From Niastella caeni (GTDB lineage Bacteria; Bacteroidota; Bacteroidia; Chitinophagales; Chitinophagaceae): a stretch of 64,000 nt of DNA. Each line of letters begins with the position of its first letter. Position 1 is the stretch's first letter. Both the position numbers and the translations under genes were made by a program. Below are positions 9,801 to 18,363 of the stretch, in pieces. The notes below the pieces were generated by a model, which was not told the DNA's origin, ran no database searches, and was given only the letters and a program-made list of their open reading frames with translations. The stretch is taken from the NCBI RefSeq assembly GCF_004834005.1, contig NZ_STFF01000010.1:1-64000 (forward strand), read 5' to 3'.

Positions 9801-10036
9801 GATTTAAATAATTTAAACCGGTAACCATCAAACCGGTTCAACCCTTCCTTGGTGCCAAACCATAAAAAGCCTTTGTTATCCTGGATGCTGCAATACACCG
9901 TATTGTTCGACAAGCCATTCTCTACCTGGTAATGTTTAAAATAGTACGACTGACCACTGGCCATACTAACGTACAATGGTAGAACCAAAAATAGCAGGCA
10001 TCGTAAAAGGCGTAAATGGCGTAATGAGCAGTTCAT
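6896..10036 (-). CDS. Periplasmic-propeller sensor histidine kinase (HTCS-type, without receiver)
   Basis: The 1046-residue protein starts with a signal peptide (to about residue 29). It then has many two-component-regulator propeller repeats (NGLSNNTVYCSIQDNKGFLWFGT type) to about residue 690, a Y_Y_Y domain and one membrane segment (WAWLVYAAVVMAIVYSL). The kinase core has H828 in the HEIRTP H-box, the N-box SNLISNAVKYA and the ATP-lid motif GTGIGL near 1003. It resembles the one-protein hybrid two-component systems of Bacteroidota glycan loci, but the receiver and AraC output are on a separate gene whose start follows the kinase stop by a few bases. It probably senses an oligosaccharide in the periplasm. 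Confidence 0.93.
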   Translation of the reverse strand: MNCSLRHLRLLRCLLFLVLPLYVSMASGQSYYFKHYQVENGLSNNTVYCSIQDNKGFLWFGTKEGLNRFDGYRFKLFKSANENNRPLKNDFIYCLFADPGGRLWVGTQDGLYQFDYAKERLVRFIDSLPEINDIQMDQKGQLWFRSINTVCRYNFSTRRLTTFPPDSTIHATALCMSGTGDMWFGTMDGYVKRFDTVTQTFKGQDVFSHSPHLPTCFIKKIYPAGKDAIFIGTTCQGIKLYNISTNTYTDLIIYSADKTTIYVRDILQYTDNEYWFATESGIFIYNTITRQFTNLKKKFSDPYSLADNAVYTLCKDREGGLWAGTYFGGVNYYPKPYTPFTKYYPDRTTQTISGSAVREMSEDADGHLWIGTEDAGLNKLNIRTGAFTHFKPTGTPTGIAYHNIHGLLILGNEVWIGTLDHGLDILDRQTGKVIKHYGSDIRDNTFRNDFIVTLLQSSRGEIYAGSGGGLYRYRKATADFEWLHETPAGAFISCLAEDHAGIIWTGTHGKGLLYYDPLTRHWGRFRNNLQDTNNLSINDINAVCEDSRENLWIATEGGGLCKVDASRQKFTRYTMQNGLPSNFVFKVVEDNNRRLWITTSKGLVKLDPATQQMVLYTTANGLLYDQFNYNSGYKDATGKLYFGTIKGMIAFRPEDFESSHYLPPVYITGFQVHNKELLIQKEHSTLQQSILYTNEITLPYDESSFSIDFAALSYTSPEITEYKYTMEGLDKNWTYLPTNRKVYFTNLAPGQYTFRLTAATNGRWSQEKQLLITITPPFWNTWWAWLVYAAVVMAIVYSLTQAYLKRSQVKKEKEIYEAKFEFFTNVAHEIRTPLTLIKGPVENLIEKINELPDIAADVNTMERNTNRLMTLITQILDFRQTEAKGFSLDFTKVNITDLLQDVYTSFQPLAKKRNLQYNLVLPETPVIALVDEDALNKILSNLISNAVKYADQQVTAQLFPVQKEDTTFTIAITNDGALIPTAMRERIFEPFYRIKENTKQKGTGIGLTLARSLTQLHQGSLFVKDSPVAMNTFVLCLPLQPTAKKK

Positions 10037-10235
10037 CCGGTTTTATATTATCCGTGTCACGGTTATCCGAAGTAATTTAAGCAAGAATGGTTCACGAAAA
10101 AACAAAATGTAACAAATTGAACAAATTCTGAAACGCAGGGAATAAATGGAGTGCGCAAGAAGAATTTATTTCATGGCACGATTCACAACAAAGGGATTCA
10201 CCCTTTGAAGCCATCCTAAACTAACATTGATTGCC
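10037..10235. promoter_or_regulatory. Divergent promoter region, kinase / SusC, with leader hairpin
   Basis: The 199-bp gap separates the divergent sensor kinase and SusC genes and should hold both promoters and the response-regulator site. A small hairpin (CAAAGGG 10189-10195 with CCCTTTG 10201-10207, loop ATTCA) ends 28 bp before the SusC ATG, within the probable 5' leader. I see no unambiguous promoter box. Confidence 0.5.
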
Positions 10236-13200
10236 ATGAAGCCATTAACCAAAAAATTACTGCGTAAACTTCTTTTATTCAAGTTTTTTTATTGCATTTT
10301 ATTCGTGCAGGCAGCGGCGCAGCCAAAAGCTGGCATGGTGGTGTCGGGTCTCGTAAAAGACAGCGCCGGCGTACCTGTTGCCAATGCCACCATTTTGGAA
10401 AAGGGTACGAAGAATGCGACTACCACCAACAACGATGGCGCGTTCAACATCAAAGTATCGAATGACCAGGCCGTGCTCGTCATTTCTTCCGTTGGCTTTG
10501 CGAACCAGGAAATACCGCTGAACAACCAGTCTTATTTAAATATTTCTTTACAAAAGCTACGGCACGACCTTGGCGAAGTGGTTGTGATCGGGTATGGCAC
10601 GCAAAAAAAAACATCTTTAATTGGCGCAATTGCCGTGGTCACCGATCGTGATATTGGCATGGTGCACGGTGGCGCTACCGTTAGCACCAGCCTGGCAGGT
10701 AAATTATCGGGCGTATCGTTCCGCATGCCCGATGGACGACCGGGCGCCAGCGCCAATATACAGGTGCGCAACATGGGCGATGCCTTGTTTGTAATTGACG
10801 GCATCCAGCAGGATGCGGGGCAGTTCAACAACCTGGCGCCAAATGATATTGAAAGCATTACTGTTTTGAAAGACGCCTCGGCGGCGGTATATGGGGTACG
10901 GGCCGCGAATGGCGTTATTGTCGTAACCACCAGGCGCGGCAAACTGGCTACGCGCAATGCAGTAAATGTAGATGCGTATACCGGGTACCAGAACTGGTCG
11001 CGCTTTACCAAGGTACTTAACAACAGTTACGATTATATGCGCTATCGCGCCGAAGCCGAGATCAACCGGTACGGCAGCACCACCATTACACCGGAAGAAC
11101 TGGAGAAATACAAAGCGGGCACCGAACCCGGCTACCAGAGTTTTGACTGGAAGGATTTTATTATTCAAAAGAACGCGCCGCAGCATTCGATGAACGTGAA
11201 TGTCACCGGCGGATCAGATAAGATCAATTATTATTTATCGGGCACGCACCTGTATCAGAACTCCGTACTGGGCCGCGAGTTTAAATTCAACCGCACCAAT
11301 ATCCAATCGAATGTAAGCGCGAAGATCCGGGACCGGTTGAAAGTGGGCGTGAACATCAACGGGCGTATCGAGAGTCGCGACAATCCTGGCGTACCGGGGT
11401 TTGATGACTACTGGCTGGCGCGCTTTGCCGTCCTGCGCAATACGCCATTAGAGCGGCCATATGCCAATGACAACCCCGCGTACCTCAATGATATCAAACA
11501 CAACGAAACCAACTGGGCTTACCTGAACAATAAGAATGCCGGTAAGTACCGCAACGACTGGCGTGTGCTGCAAACCAATTTCAATGCAGAGTACCAGGTG
11601 CCGTATGTAGAGGGCTTAACCATCAGCGGCGTGTACTCGTATTATTTAGCCGACTATATCCTTAATAACCACGAGTACACCTACAACACGTATACCTATA
11701 ATCCCACCGATCAAACGTATAAAGCAACCGGTGGCAGCACCAATCCCTGGCGCGAACGCGAGCAAACTAAAGTGATCAACATTACACAGCAATTAAAACT
11801 CAACTACAGTCGTACGTTCGGACTGCACTCCGTAGGCGCGCTGGTGGTGAATGAACGCATCAGGAACCAACGCTTGCGCAACTGGATCCATTCTGTGCCA
11901 AGCACCAATGCGCTTACGCTTATTTATTTCAATACGGCCGATACGTACCAGGACAGCGACGATCGCGAAGCGCGTATCGGGTATATCGGCCGGCTCACGT
12001 ATAGCTATAACAACAAATATTTCCTGGAAGTATCTGCCCGCCGCGATGCGTCGTATTTGTTTGCACCGGGCAGGCGCGTGGGGTATTTTCCATCGGTGTT
12101 TGCCGGTTGGCGCATTACGGAAGAACCGTTCATGCAAAAATGGTTGGGCGGAAACAATCCATTGACAGATCTTAAAATTCGCGGTTCGTATGGTGTATTG
12201 GGTGATGATGGCACGCAACTCGGTTTGCCGGCGTTCTCTTATGTGGAAGGCTACAACTACAACCAGGGTATAGCCATCTTAAGTGGTGTGGCTATTGTGG
12301 GATCGAGAGACCGGGGCGTGCCCATCACCAATATTTCCTGGTTGAAAAGCAAGATCACCGATCTTGGTTTTGATTTCAGTTTACTGAATGGAAAGATCAC
12401 CGGTACCTTCGATTACTTCTATCGCAAGCGGACGGGACTGCGCGGCCGTAAATCGAATGTGTTAGTGCCCAATGAAATTGGTTATGGCCTGCCCGATGAG
12501 AACATCAACAGCGATGCGCAGTTTGGCGAAGAAGGATCGATAGCGTATAACGGCACATTCAGGAAACTGAAGTTCATGATCAGCGGCAACCTGTCGTATT
12601 CCCGTTCAAAATTTATTTCTTCCTACAATCCCGTGTTCTTTAATTCGTGGGACCAGTATCGTTATTCAGGCGAGAACCGGTTCACGAAGATCAATTGGGG
12701 GTATGACGTGACCGGTCAGTTTACTTCACAGGAGCAGATCGATAATTACCCGGTGAATATCGACGGGCAGGGAAACCGTACTTTGTTGCCCGGTGATCTT
12801 ATTTACAAAGACGTCAACGGCGACTTAAAGATCGACGGCTACGACGAACGGCCGATCGGCTATGGCGCCGGCACGCAGCCCAATATCAACTACGGCATCA
12901 GCATTGCGCTGGCGTATGAGAACTTCGATTTCCGGGCCGACTTCTCCGGTGCGGCCGGTTATACCTGGTTCCAGAATTACGAAACCAAATGGCCATTTCA
13001 AAATGATGGCAACCTGAACACCATCTTCCTCGATCGCTGGCGTCGCGAAAATCCCTTCGATCCCAAGAGCGGGTGGATCCCCGGCAAGTATCCGGCGTTG
13101 CGGTTCAACCAGGGCGGACACAGCAATTACAATCGCACGTCTACTTTCTGGGCGCATAATATCAAATACCTGCGGGCGCGCACGCTGGAGTTGGGTTATT

Positions 13201-13385
13201 CGCTACCAAGAAAGCTCATCAGCAAAGTGAAGATGGAAAGAGCGCGCTTCTATGTGAACGCCTACAACCTGTTCTCCATCGATAATGTAAAAGAATACAA
13301 TATCGATCCAGAGATCAATGACGAGAATGGACTGCAATTTCCGCAGAACAAATTTTTGAACGTTGGTGTAAACCTTTCTTTTTAA
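10236..13385 (+). CDS. susC: SusC/RagA-family TonB-dependent outer-membrane receptor
   Basis: The 1049-residue product starts at the ATG at 10236 (MKPLTKKLL); an in-frame TTG at 10227 is less likely. It has a signal peptide, a carboxypeptidase-like regulatory domain (VSGLVKDSAGVPVANATILEKGT, about residues 36-115), a TonB box/plug (VVVIGYGTQKK, then VRNMGDALFVIDGI and ITVLKDASAAVYG), and a 22-strand-type barrel to the C-terminal aromatic-rich end. There is no STN domain, so regulation probably runs through the divergent kinase/regulator rather than a sigma/anti-sigma pair. It imports glycan fragments together with the SusD encoded 24 bp downstream. Confidence 0.95.
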   Translation: MKPLTKKLLRKLLLFKFFYCILFVQAAAQPKAGMVVSGLVKDSAGVPVANATILEKGTKNATTTNNDGAFNIKVSNDQAVLVISSVGFANQEIPLNNQSYLNISLQKLRHDLGEVVVIGYGTQKKTSLIGAIAVVTDRDIGMVHGGATVSTSLAGKLSGVSFRMPDGRPGASANIQVRNMGDALFVIDGIQQDAGQFNNLAPNDIESITVLKDASAAVYGVRAANGVIVVTTRRGKLATRNAVNVDAYTGYQNWSRFTKVLNNSYDYMRYRAEAEINRYGSTTITPEELEKYKAGTEPGYQSFDWKDFIIQKNAPQHSMNVNVTGGSDKINYYLSGTHLYQNSVLGREFKFNRTNIQSNVSAKIRDRLKVGVNINGRIESRDNPGVPGFDDYWLARFAVLRNTPLERPYANDNPAYLNDIKHNETNWAYLNNKNAGKYRNDWRVLQTNFNAEYQVPYVEGLTISGVYSYYLADYILNNHEYTYNTYTYNPTDQTYKATGGSTNPWREREQTKVINITQQLKLNYSRTFGLHSVGALVVNERIRNQRLRNWIHSVPSTNALTLIYFNTADTYQDSDDREARIGYIGRLTYSYNNKYFLEVSARRDASYLFAPGRRVGYFPSVFAGWRITEEPFMQKWLGGNNPLTDLKIRGSYGVLGDDGTQLGLPAFSYVEGYNYNQGIAILSGVAIVGSRDRGVPITNISWLKSKITDLGFDFSLLNGKITGTFDYFYRKRTGLRGRKSNVLVPNEIGYGLPDENINSDAQFGEEGSIAYNGTFRKLKFMISGNLSYSRSKFISSYNPVFFNSWDQYRYSGENRFTKINWGYDVTGQFTSQEQIDNYPVNIDGQGNRTLLPGDLIYKDVNGDLKIDGYDERPIGYGAGTQPNINYGISIALAYENFDFRADFSGAAGYTWFQNYETKWPFQNDGNLNTIFLDRWRRENPFDPKSGWIPGKYPALRFNQGGHSNYNRTSTFWAHNIKYLRARTLELGYSLPRKLISKVKMERARFYVNAYNLFSIDNVKEYNIDPEINDENGLQFPQNKFLNVGVNLSF

Positions 13386-13409
13386 CCGCACCGGATTTTA
13401 ATACATACC

Positions 13410-15305
13410 ATGAAAAAGATATTACCCATCCTATTCGCCATCGCGCTGTTGTATACAGCCGGTTGCACCAAAGACAGCGATTTTCTGAATGTACAACCTA
13501 CGTCGATCCTCACCAATGAGCAGGCATTTTCCGATCCGGCACAGGTGCTATCGATCCTCGCAGACTTGTATAACCGCCAGCTCGACTTTTCCGGCCTCGA
13601 CAATGGCTGGGCGTCATTTGCGGATTTTAGCGAAAGCTTCCCTTCCGAGAATGGCAGCGCCCACATTGTGCAACGCAATGAGTGGGGCTTCGATGCCTGG
13701 AATACCTGGGACTATGGTTACATCCGTGATCTGAATTTATTTATAGAACGCGCTACAGTAGCTAAGGCATTGTCGGATGCAGATAAAACACGCTTTCTTG
13801 CAGAAGCCCGCTTCCTGCGCGCCAGCTATTATTTTGAAATGGTAAAACGCATGGGTGGTGTGCCGTTGATCACGGAGTCGTTGTTGTACGACTTCAGCGG
13901 CGATCCCACGTACCTGCAACATCCCCGCGCCAAAGAACACGAGATCTATGATTTTGTGATCAGCGAAGCAGAAGCGGTGAAGAATAATTTGCCGGAGAAT
14001 CCCAATGAAAAGAGCCGGGTAACCAAAGGCGCGGCGCTGGCAATGATAACAAGAGCGGCCTTGTACGCCGGTTCTATTGCAAAGTATGGCGCCACCACAC
14101 CACAAGTAACCCTGCCAGGGTTGGAAGTAAGCATACCCGCATCCATGGCAACCGGTTATTATACAAAAGCACTGAATGCCGCGAAGGAGCTCATCAGTGG
14201 CAGCGCCGGCTCATATGCTTTATACAATAAGAAGCCCGAACTGGCGGAGAACTTTGCTTCCATCTTTCTAGATAAAGGCAATAATCCCGAAAGCATTTGG
14301 GTAGAAGATTTTAAACTGAAGAGTGGTCGCGTGCAGGGTTTCACCGTATCTACCCAACCGCGCTATGGCGCCGAAGAAGAGGAGGGCGGTCGTATCAATC
14401 CTTCGCTGAACCTGGTGGAGTCGTTCGAGAAATTAGATAATACCTATGCGCCTGTTCCCATAACGGATGCGGCGGGCAATCCTATATTCTATAACAACCT
14501 GTCGGAAATTTTTGCCGGGCGTGATGCCCGGTTGCATGGAACAGTTATACTGCCTGGTTCTTCCTTTAAGGGCCGGCCGGTAGACATTTGGGCCGGTTAC
14601 CAGTTGGCAGATGGCAACATCATTACCGGGGATGATCGCGGCGCGCAAAAGACATTGCCCGGACAAACGGCGCCCGTACAGGTTGTTGGTTTTGACGGAC
14701 CTGTCAGCTCCAAAGAGTTCACGGCGCAGTCGGGATTTTATTTACGCAAGTATGTTGATCCCACCCCGGGCGCCGGCTCGCGCGGTACCAATAGTGAAGT
14801 GCCCTTCATCAGGTACCGCTATGCCGAAGTATTGTTGAACGCCGCCGAAGCGGCTTTTGAATTAGGGCAAGCCGACGCAGCAGCCGGGTACATGAACCCC
14901 GTTCGTGCCCGCGCCGGGTTAACCATTCCCCTAACGGCCGCGGACATTTCTTTTGATCGCATTGTACATGAACGCCGGGTAGAGCTTGCCTTTGAAGGCC
15001 ACATCTTATTTGATATGAAGCGGTGGCGACTGGCGCACATCGTGTGGGATGGAAACAAAATGACGGTGGCCGATCTGCTCGGTAATATCGGTTCCGCTAC
15101 CAAGCGCAATACGCAGCCTTATGGCTTATGGCCGTACCGGTTGCATGATGCCGCCAGCGTTAACAATGGCAAGTGGGTGTTCAGGATCGTATTACCGGCG
15201 CTGGTCACCGGCGCCAACCGCTTCCGCCTGGGGAATTATTATTCTTTCATTGATGATAATATACGGGCTAATAATCCGAAGATTGTTAGGCAACCGAATC
15301 AGTAG
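13410..15305 (+). CDS. susD: SusD/RagB-family glycan-binding lipoprotein
   Basis: The 631-residue protein has a lipoprotein signal with TAGC at residues 16-19. The SusD-like N-terminal block (FLNVQPTSILTNEQAFSDP) and the TPR-like helical core (FLAEARFLRASYYFEMVKRMGGVPL, split here by class) are evident. So is the C-terminal RagB/SusD domain (PFIRYRYAEVLLNAAEAA and the IVHERRVELAFEGH block). It lies 24 bp downstream of the SusC gene and should form the outer-membrane lid over it. Codon use is like its neighbours. The substrate cannot be read from the sequence. Confidence 0.95.
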   Translation: MKKILPILFAIALLYTAGCTKDSDFLNVQPTSILTNEQAFSDPAQVLSILADLYNRQLDFSGLDNGWASFADFSESFPSENGSAHIVQRNEWGFDAWNTWDYGYIRDLNLFIERATVAKALSDADKTRFLAEARFLRASYYFEMVKRMGGVPLITESLLYDFSGDPTYLQHPRAKEHEIYDFVISEAEAVKNNLPENPNEKSRVTKGAALAMITRAALYAGSIAKYGATTPQVTLPGLEVSIPASMATGYYTKALNAAKELISGSAGSYALYNKKPELAENFASIFLDKGNNPESIWVEDFKLKSGRVQGFTVSTQPRYGAEEEEGGRINPSLNLVESFEKLDNTYAPVPITDAAGNPIFYNNLSEIFAGRDARLHGTVILPGSSFKGRPVDIWAGYQLADGNIITGDDRGAQKTLPGQTAPVQVVGFDGPVSSKEFTAQSGFYLRKYVDPTPGAGSRGTNSEVPFIRYRYAEVLLNAAEAAFELGQADAAAGYMNPVRARAGLTIPLTAADISFDRIVHERRVELAFEGHILFDMKRWRLAHIVWDGNKMTVADLLGNIGSATKRNTQPYGLWPYRLHDAASVNNGKWVFRIVLPALVTGANRFRLGNYYSFIDDNIRANNPKIVRQPNQ

Positions 15306-15495
15306 TAGGCAGCTATAAGCTATAAGCTGTAAGCAGAAAGCAGAAAGGCTGCAAGCTATAAGCTGTAAGCTGTAAGCAGAAAGCAGAAAGGCTGCAAGCT
15401 GCAAGCTATAAGCTGTAAGCAGAAAGGCAGAAAGTTGTAAGCTTAAAATTGTATTTGCTTATAGCTTAAAGCTTAAGGCTTACGGCTCACATTCA
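15303..15495. repeat. Heptamer tandem array after susD
   Basis: Units GCTATAA, GCTGTAA, GCAGAAA and GCTGCAA repeat with a period of 7 bp, with a partial second-order repeat (two similar blocks near 15305-15350 and 15350-15400). It fills most of the 205-bp gap to the DUF3823 gene. Confidence 0.8.
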
Positions 15496-15510
15496 TAATT
15501 CACAAAATAA

Positions 15511-16212
15511 ATGCTTATGACAATAGATCGTATAATATTGATAGTGGTCGTTATCACAACTATCTCTTGTAAAAAAGATAACTATGACTCTCCGAATGCT
15601 CATCTTCACGGTCATGTCGTATACAAAGGCGAGGCCATTGAACTGGAGTATGACCAGGTGAGGTTTGAGCTGTATCAGTATGGATTTGGAAAAACGGGAC
15701 CTATCTCCGCCGTATTTGCACCCGATGGTTCGTATTCAATGCTGTTGTTTAACGGCGAGTATAAATTCATCATCCCTAACGGACAGGGACCATTCAAATG
15801 GAAACAAACACCGCAGGGCGCACCGGATACTACGGTCATTACCATGAACGGAAGCCAGGAACTCGATATAGAAGTAACGCCGTATTATATGATCCGTAAT
15901 CCGCAGGTGACTGCCTCCGGGGCTACCGTATCAGGCGTGTTCAAAATAGAAAAGATCATCACCGATGCCTCGGCCAAAGACATTGAAAGCGTGAGCCTGT
16001 ACATCAATAAAACCCAGTTTGTATCAGGCGCCGATAATGTGGCGGTGAAAACGTTAAACGGTAAAGACATCGCCGATCTAAATAACGTACATTTAAATGT
16101 AACCGTTCCCAATCTTAACCAGACTTATTTATATGCACGGGTTGGGTTGAAGATAGCTGGAATAGAGGATAGGATGTTTTCTCCCGTAACTAAATATCCC
16201 TTTAGGAAATGA
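15511..16212 (+). CDS. DUF3823-domain lipoprotein of the glycan locus
   Basis: The 233-residue protein has a hydrophobic N-terminus with a Cys lipobox (TISC), so it is probably a surface or periplasmic lipoprotein. The body resembles DUF3823: an N-terminal carboxypeptidase-like beta sandwich (HLHGHVVYKGEAIEL) and a second sandwich ending in VGLKIAGIEDRMFSPVTKY. DUF3823 proteins typically follow susCD pairs and are thought to bind glycan. An alternative ATG lies two codons downstream (15517). The heptamer array separates it from susD but the three genes read in one direction. Confidence 0.85.
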   Translation: MLMTIDRIILIVVVITTISCKKDNYDSPNAHLHGHVVYKGEAIELEYDQVRFELYQYGFGKTGPISAVFAPDGSYSMLLFNGEYKFIIPNGQGPFKWKQTPQGAPDTTVITMNGSQELDIEVTPYYMIRNPQVTASGATVSGVFKIEKIITDASAKDIESVSLYINKTQFVSGADNVAVKTLNGKDIADLNNVHLNVTVPNLNQTYLYARVGLKIAGIEDRMFSPVTKYPFRK

Positions 16213-16390
16213 AAAATTAAAAACAGAGAAATGAAGAATGAGAAAGTAAATACACAGGGAAATGAAAAATTAAAAACAGAGAAATGAAGAATGAAAAAGT
16301 GAATGCACAATAATAGGGGTATTTACTTTTTCATTTTTCATTCTTCATTCTTCATTTCACATTCTTCATTTCTCATTTCAAAAAAACAAA
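16211..16390. repeat. AT-rich period-7 repeat with inverted halves
   Basis: Plus-strand units AATGAAA/AATGAAG/AATGAGA occur twice as a nearly identical block of about 50 bp (from about 16211 and 16260). The complementary units TTCATTT/TTCATTC follow at 16330-16380, so the transcript could fold into a long imperfect hairpin. It lies between the DUF3823 and GH2 genes and may act as a terminator or attenuator. Confidence 0.7.
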
Positions 16391-16398
16391 TCTAGTAT

Positions 16399-18246
16399 AT
16401 GAAGAGATCGTTTTTGTTTTATGTTGCAAGTGTAGTAGCAATGCATTCTTTTGCCCAGCCTTCCTGGAAACCAGCCGGGGACAAGATCATGACCAGCTTT
16501 GCGGCAAAGGTAGATCCCCAACAGGTATTACCCGAATATCCGCGACCTCAGTTGGTGCGCAATACCTGGCTTAACCTGAACGGACTTTGGCAGTATGCCG
16601 TGTTACCCGCTTCCACGCAAACCATTCCAACAACATATGAAGGTAATATCCTCGTGCCGTTTGCCATTGAAAGCGCGCTCAGTGGTGTTGCTAAAACAGT
16701 AGGGAAAGACAATGCGCTGTGGTACCAGCGCAGTGTTACCATGCCGGCCACCTTTAAAAATAAACGCGTGCTGCTGCACTTCGGTGCGGTAGATTGGTTG
16801 TGCGATGTATATGTAAATGGAAAGAAAGTGGGCATGCACCAGGGCGGGTACGATCCGTTCTCGATGGATATTACTGCAGCTTTAAACAAATCTGGTAACC
16901 AACAATTGGCGGTGCGCGTGTGGGACCCAAGTGATGAAGGTCCGCAGCCCCGCGGCAAACAGGTGAACAAACCCAACAGTATCTGGTATACGCCGGTGAC
17001 CGGTATCTGGCAAACGGTGTGGCTGGAAGCGGTGCCGCAATCTTATATCAGCGATCTCAAACAAACGCCGGATCTCGACAAAAGCGTTGTGCAGGTAACA
17101 GCACAGGTAGAAAATGCACAGCCTGGTGACCAGGTAGTTGTTTCAGCATGGAAGGGTACGGAAAAGATCGCCGAACAAACCGTTGCACCCGGTGCGGAAG
17201 TGGCGCTCTCCATTCCCAATGCTGAGTTATGGTCGCCCAAACATCCTTTCCTGTATGATCTGAAAGTATCGCTGTTGCAAAAGAATAAAAAGACCGATGA
17301 GGTGAGCAGTTATTTTGCCATGCGCAAGATCTCGGTAGGGATGGATAACAACGGTATTCAACGCATGTTACTGAACAATGAATTTGTATTTCAGTATGGT
17401 CCGCTCGACCAGGGGTGGTGGCCTGATGGCTTGTACACCGCGCCCACCGATGAAGCGCTGAAATATGATATAGAACAAACAAAGGCCATGGGCTTTAATA
17501 TGATCCGCAAGCATGTAAAGGTAGAACCCGCGCGCTGGTACACGTATTGCGATCGGTTAGGTATGTTGGTATGGCAGGATATGCCCAGCGGCGATCTTGG
17601 CAACCGGTGGGAATCCCGGCCCGGTGTGTATGGACATGCCAGCGATAAAAACCGTACGGCGGAATCTGAATCTATTTACCGCAACGAATGGCGCGCCATT
17701 ATGCAAAAGCTGTATCATTTCCCCAGTATCATAGTGTGGGTGCCATTCAATGAAGGATGGGGGCAATTCAAAACAAAAGACATTGTGCAGGTGACGCAGC
17801 AGCAGGACCCTTCGCGCCTGGTGAACAGCGCCAGCGGCGGCAATTTTGAACCGGTAGGGCATATCATGGACCTGCATAACTATCCCGATCCGCTCATGCC
17901 CGACCCGGCGTTGTTCGGTTCTAAACAAGTGCTGGTGCTCGGCGAGTTTGGCGGTTTAGGTTTACCGCTGGAAGGTCATACCTGGCAGCAAAAGAACAAC
18001 TGGGGATACCAGAGCTTTAAGAGTAATGAAGAGTTATTGAAACGGTATGAAGAATTTGTAAACCGCATTCCGCGACTTATCAAAAGCGGTTTGTCGGCTG
18101 CGGTATATACCCAAACCACCGATGTGGAAGTGGAGACGAATGGATTGATGACGTATGATCGTAAAGTGATTAAGATGCCGGTAGAGCGTTTGCATTCGGT
18201 GCATGGGAAGTTGTATGAACCAAATGAGGTGGTGATAACGCCGTGA
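16399..18246 (+). CDS. Glycoside hydrolase family 2 (beta-galactosidase/glucuronidase-like)
   Basis: The 615-residue protein has a Sec signal (cleavage after about SFAQ), then a GH2 sugar-binding domain (RNTWLNLNGLWQYAV, about residues 50-205), an Ig-like domain (about 210-310) and a TIM barrel. The expected acid/base is E452 in PFNEGWGQ and the nucleophile E516 in VLGEFGG. It is shorter than LacZ-type enzymes and matches the compact periplasmic GH2 proteins of Bacteroidota. The specificity (galactoside, mannoside, glucuronide, arabinoside) cannot be assigned. It is in the same direction as the GH127-like gene 117 bp downstream. Confidence 0.9.
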   Translation: MKRSFLFYVASVVAMHSFAQPSWKPAGDKIMTSFAAKVDPQQVLPEYPRPQLVRNTWLNLNGLWQYAVLPASTQTIPTTYEGNILVPFAIESALSGVAKTVGKDNALWYQRSVTMPATFKNKRVLLHFGAVDWLCDVYVNGKKVGMHQGGYDPFSMDITAALNKSGNQQLAVRVWDPSDEGPQPRGKQVNKPNSIWYTPVTGIWQTVWLEAVPQSYISDLKQTPDLDKSVVQVTAQVENAQPGDQVVVSAWKGTEKIAEQTVAPGAEVALSIPNAELWSPKHPFLYDLKVSLLQKNKKTDEVSSYFAMRKISVGMDNNGIQRMLLNNEFVFQYGPLDQGWWPDGLYTAPTDEALKYDIEQTKAMGFNMIRKHVKVEPARWYTYCDRLGMLVWQDMPSGDLGNRWESRPGVYGHASDKNRTAESESIYRNEWRAIMQKLYHFPSIIVWVPFNEGWGQFKTKDIVQVTQQQDPSRLVNSASGGNFEPVGHIMDLHNYPDPLMPDPALFGSKQVLVLGEFGGLGLPLEGHTWQQKNNWGYQSFKSNEELLKRYEEFVNRIPRLIKSGLSAAVYTQTTDVEVETNGLMTYDRKVIKMPVERLHSVHGKLYEPNEVVITP

Positions 18247-18360
18247 GAGGTGAGTGGTGAATAGTGAGTTGTGAGTGGTGAGTTTCTGGCCGGCTTGGCG
18301 TGATGTTAAAATTTTCGCGAGGTTTCTACTCACCACTGACAACTCTCAAAAAGCAATCAT
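18247..18360. repeat. Period-7 GTGAGTG repeat and short inverted copy
   Basis: Units AGTGGTG/AGTTGTG repeat with period 7 at 18250-18285. A partial complement (CTACTCACCACTGACAACTC) lies at about 18328-18347, so the region can pair as an imperfect stem between the two glycosidase genes. Confidence 0.65.
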
Positions 18361-18363
18361 AGA

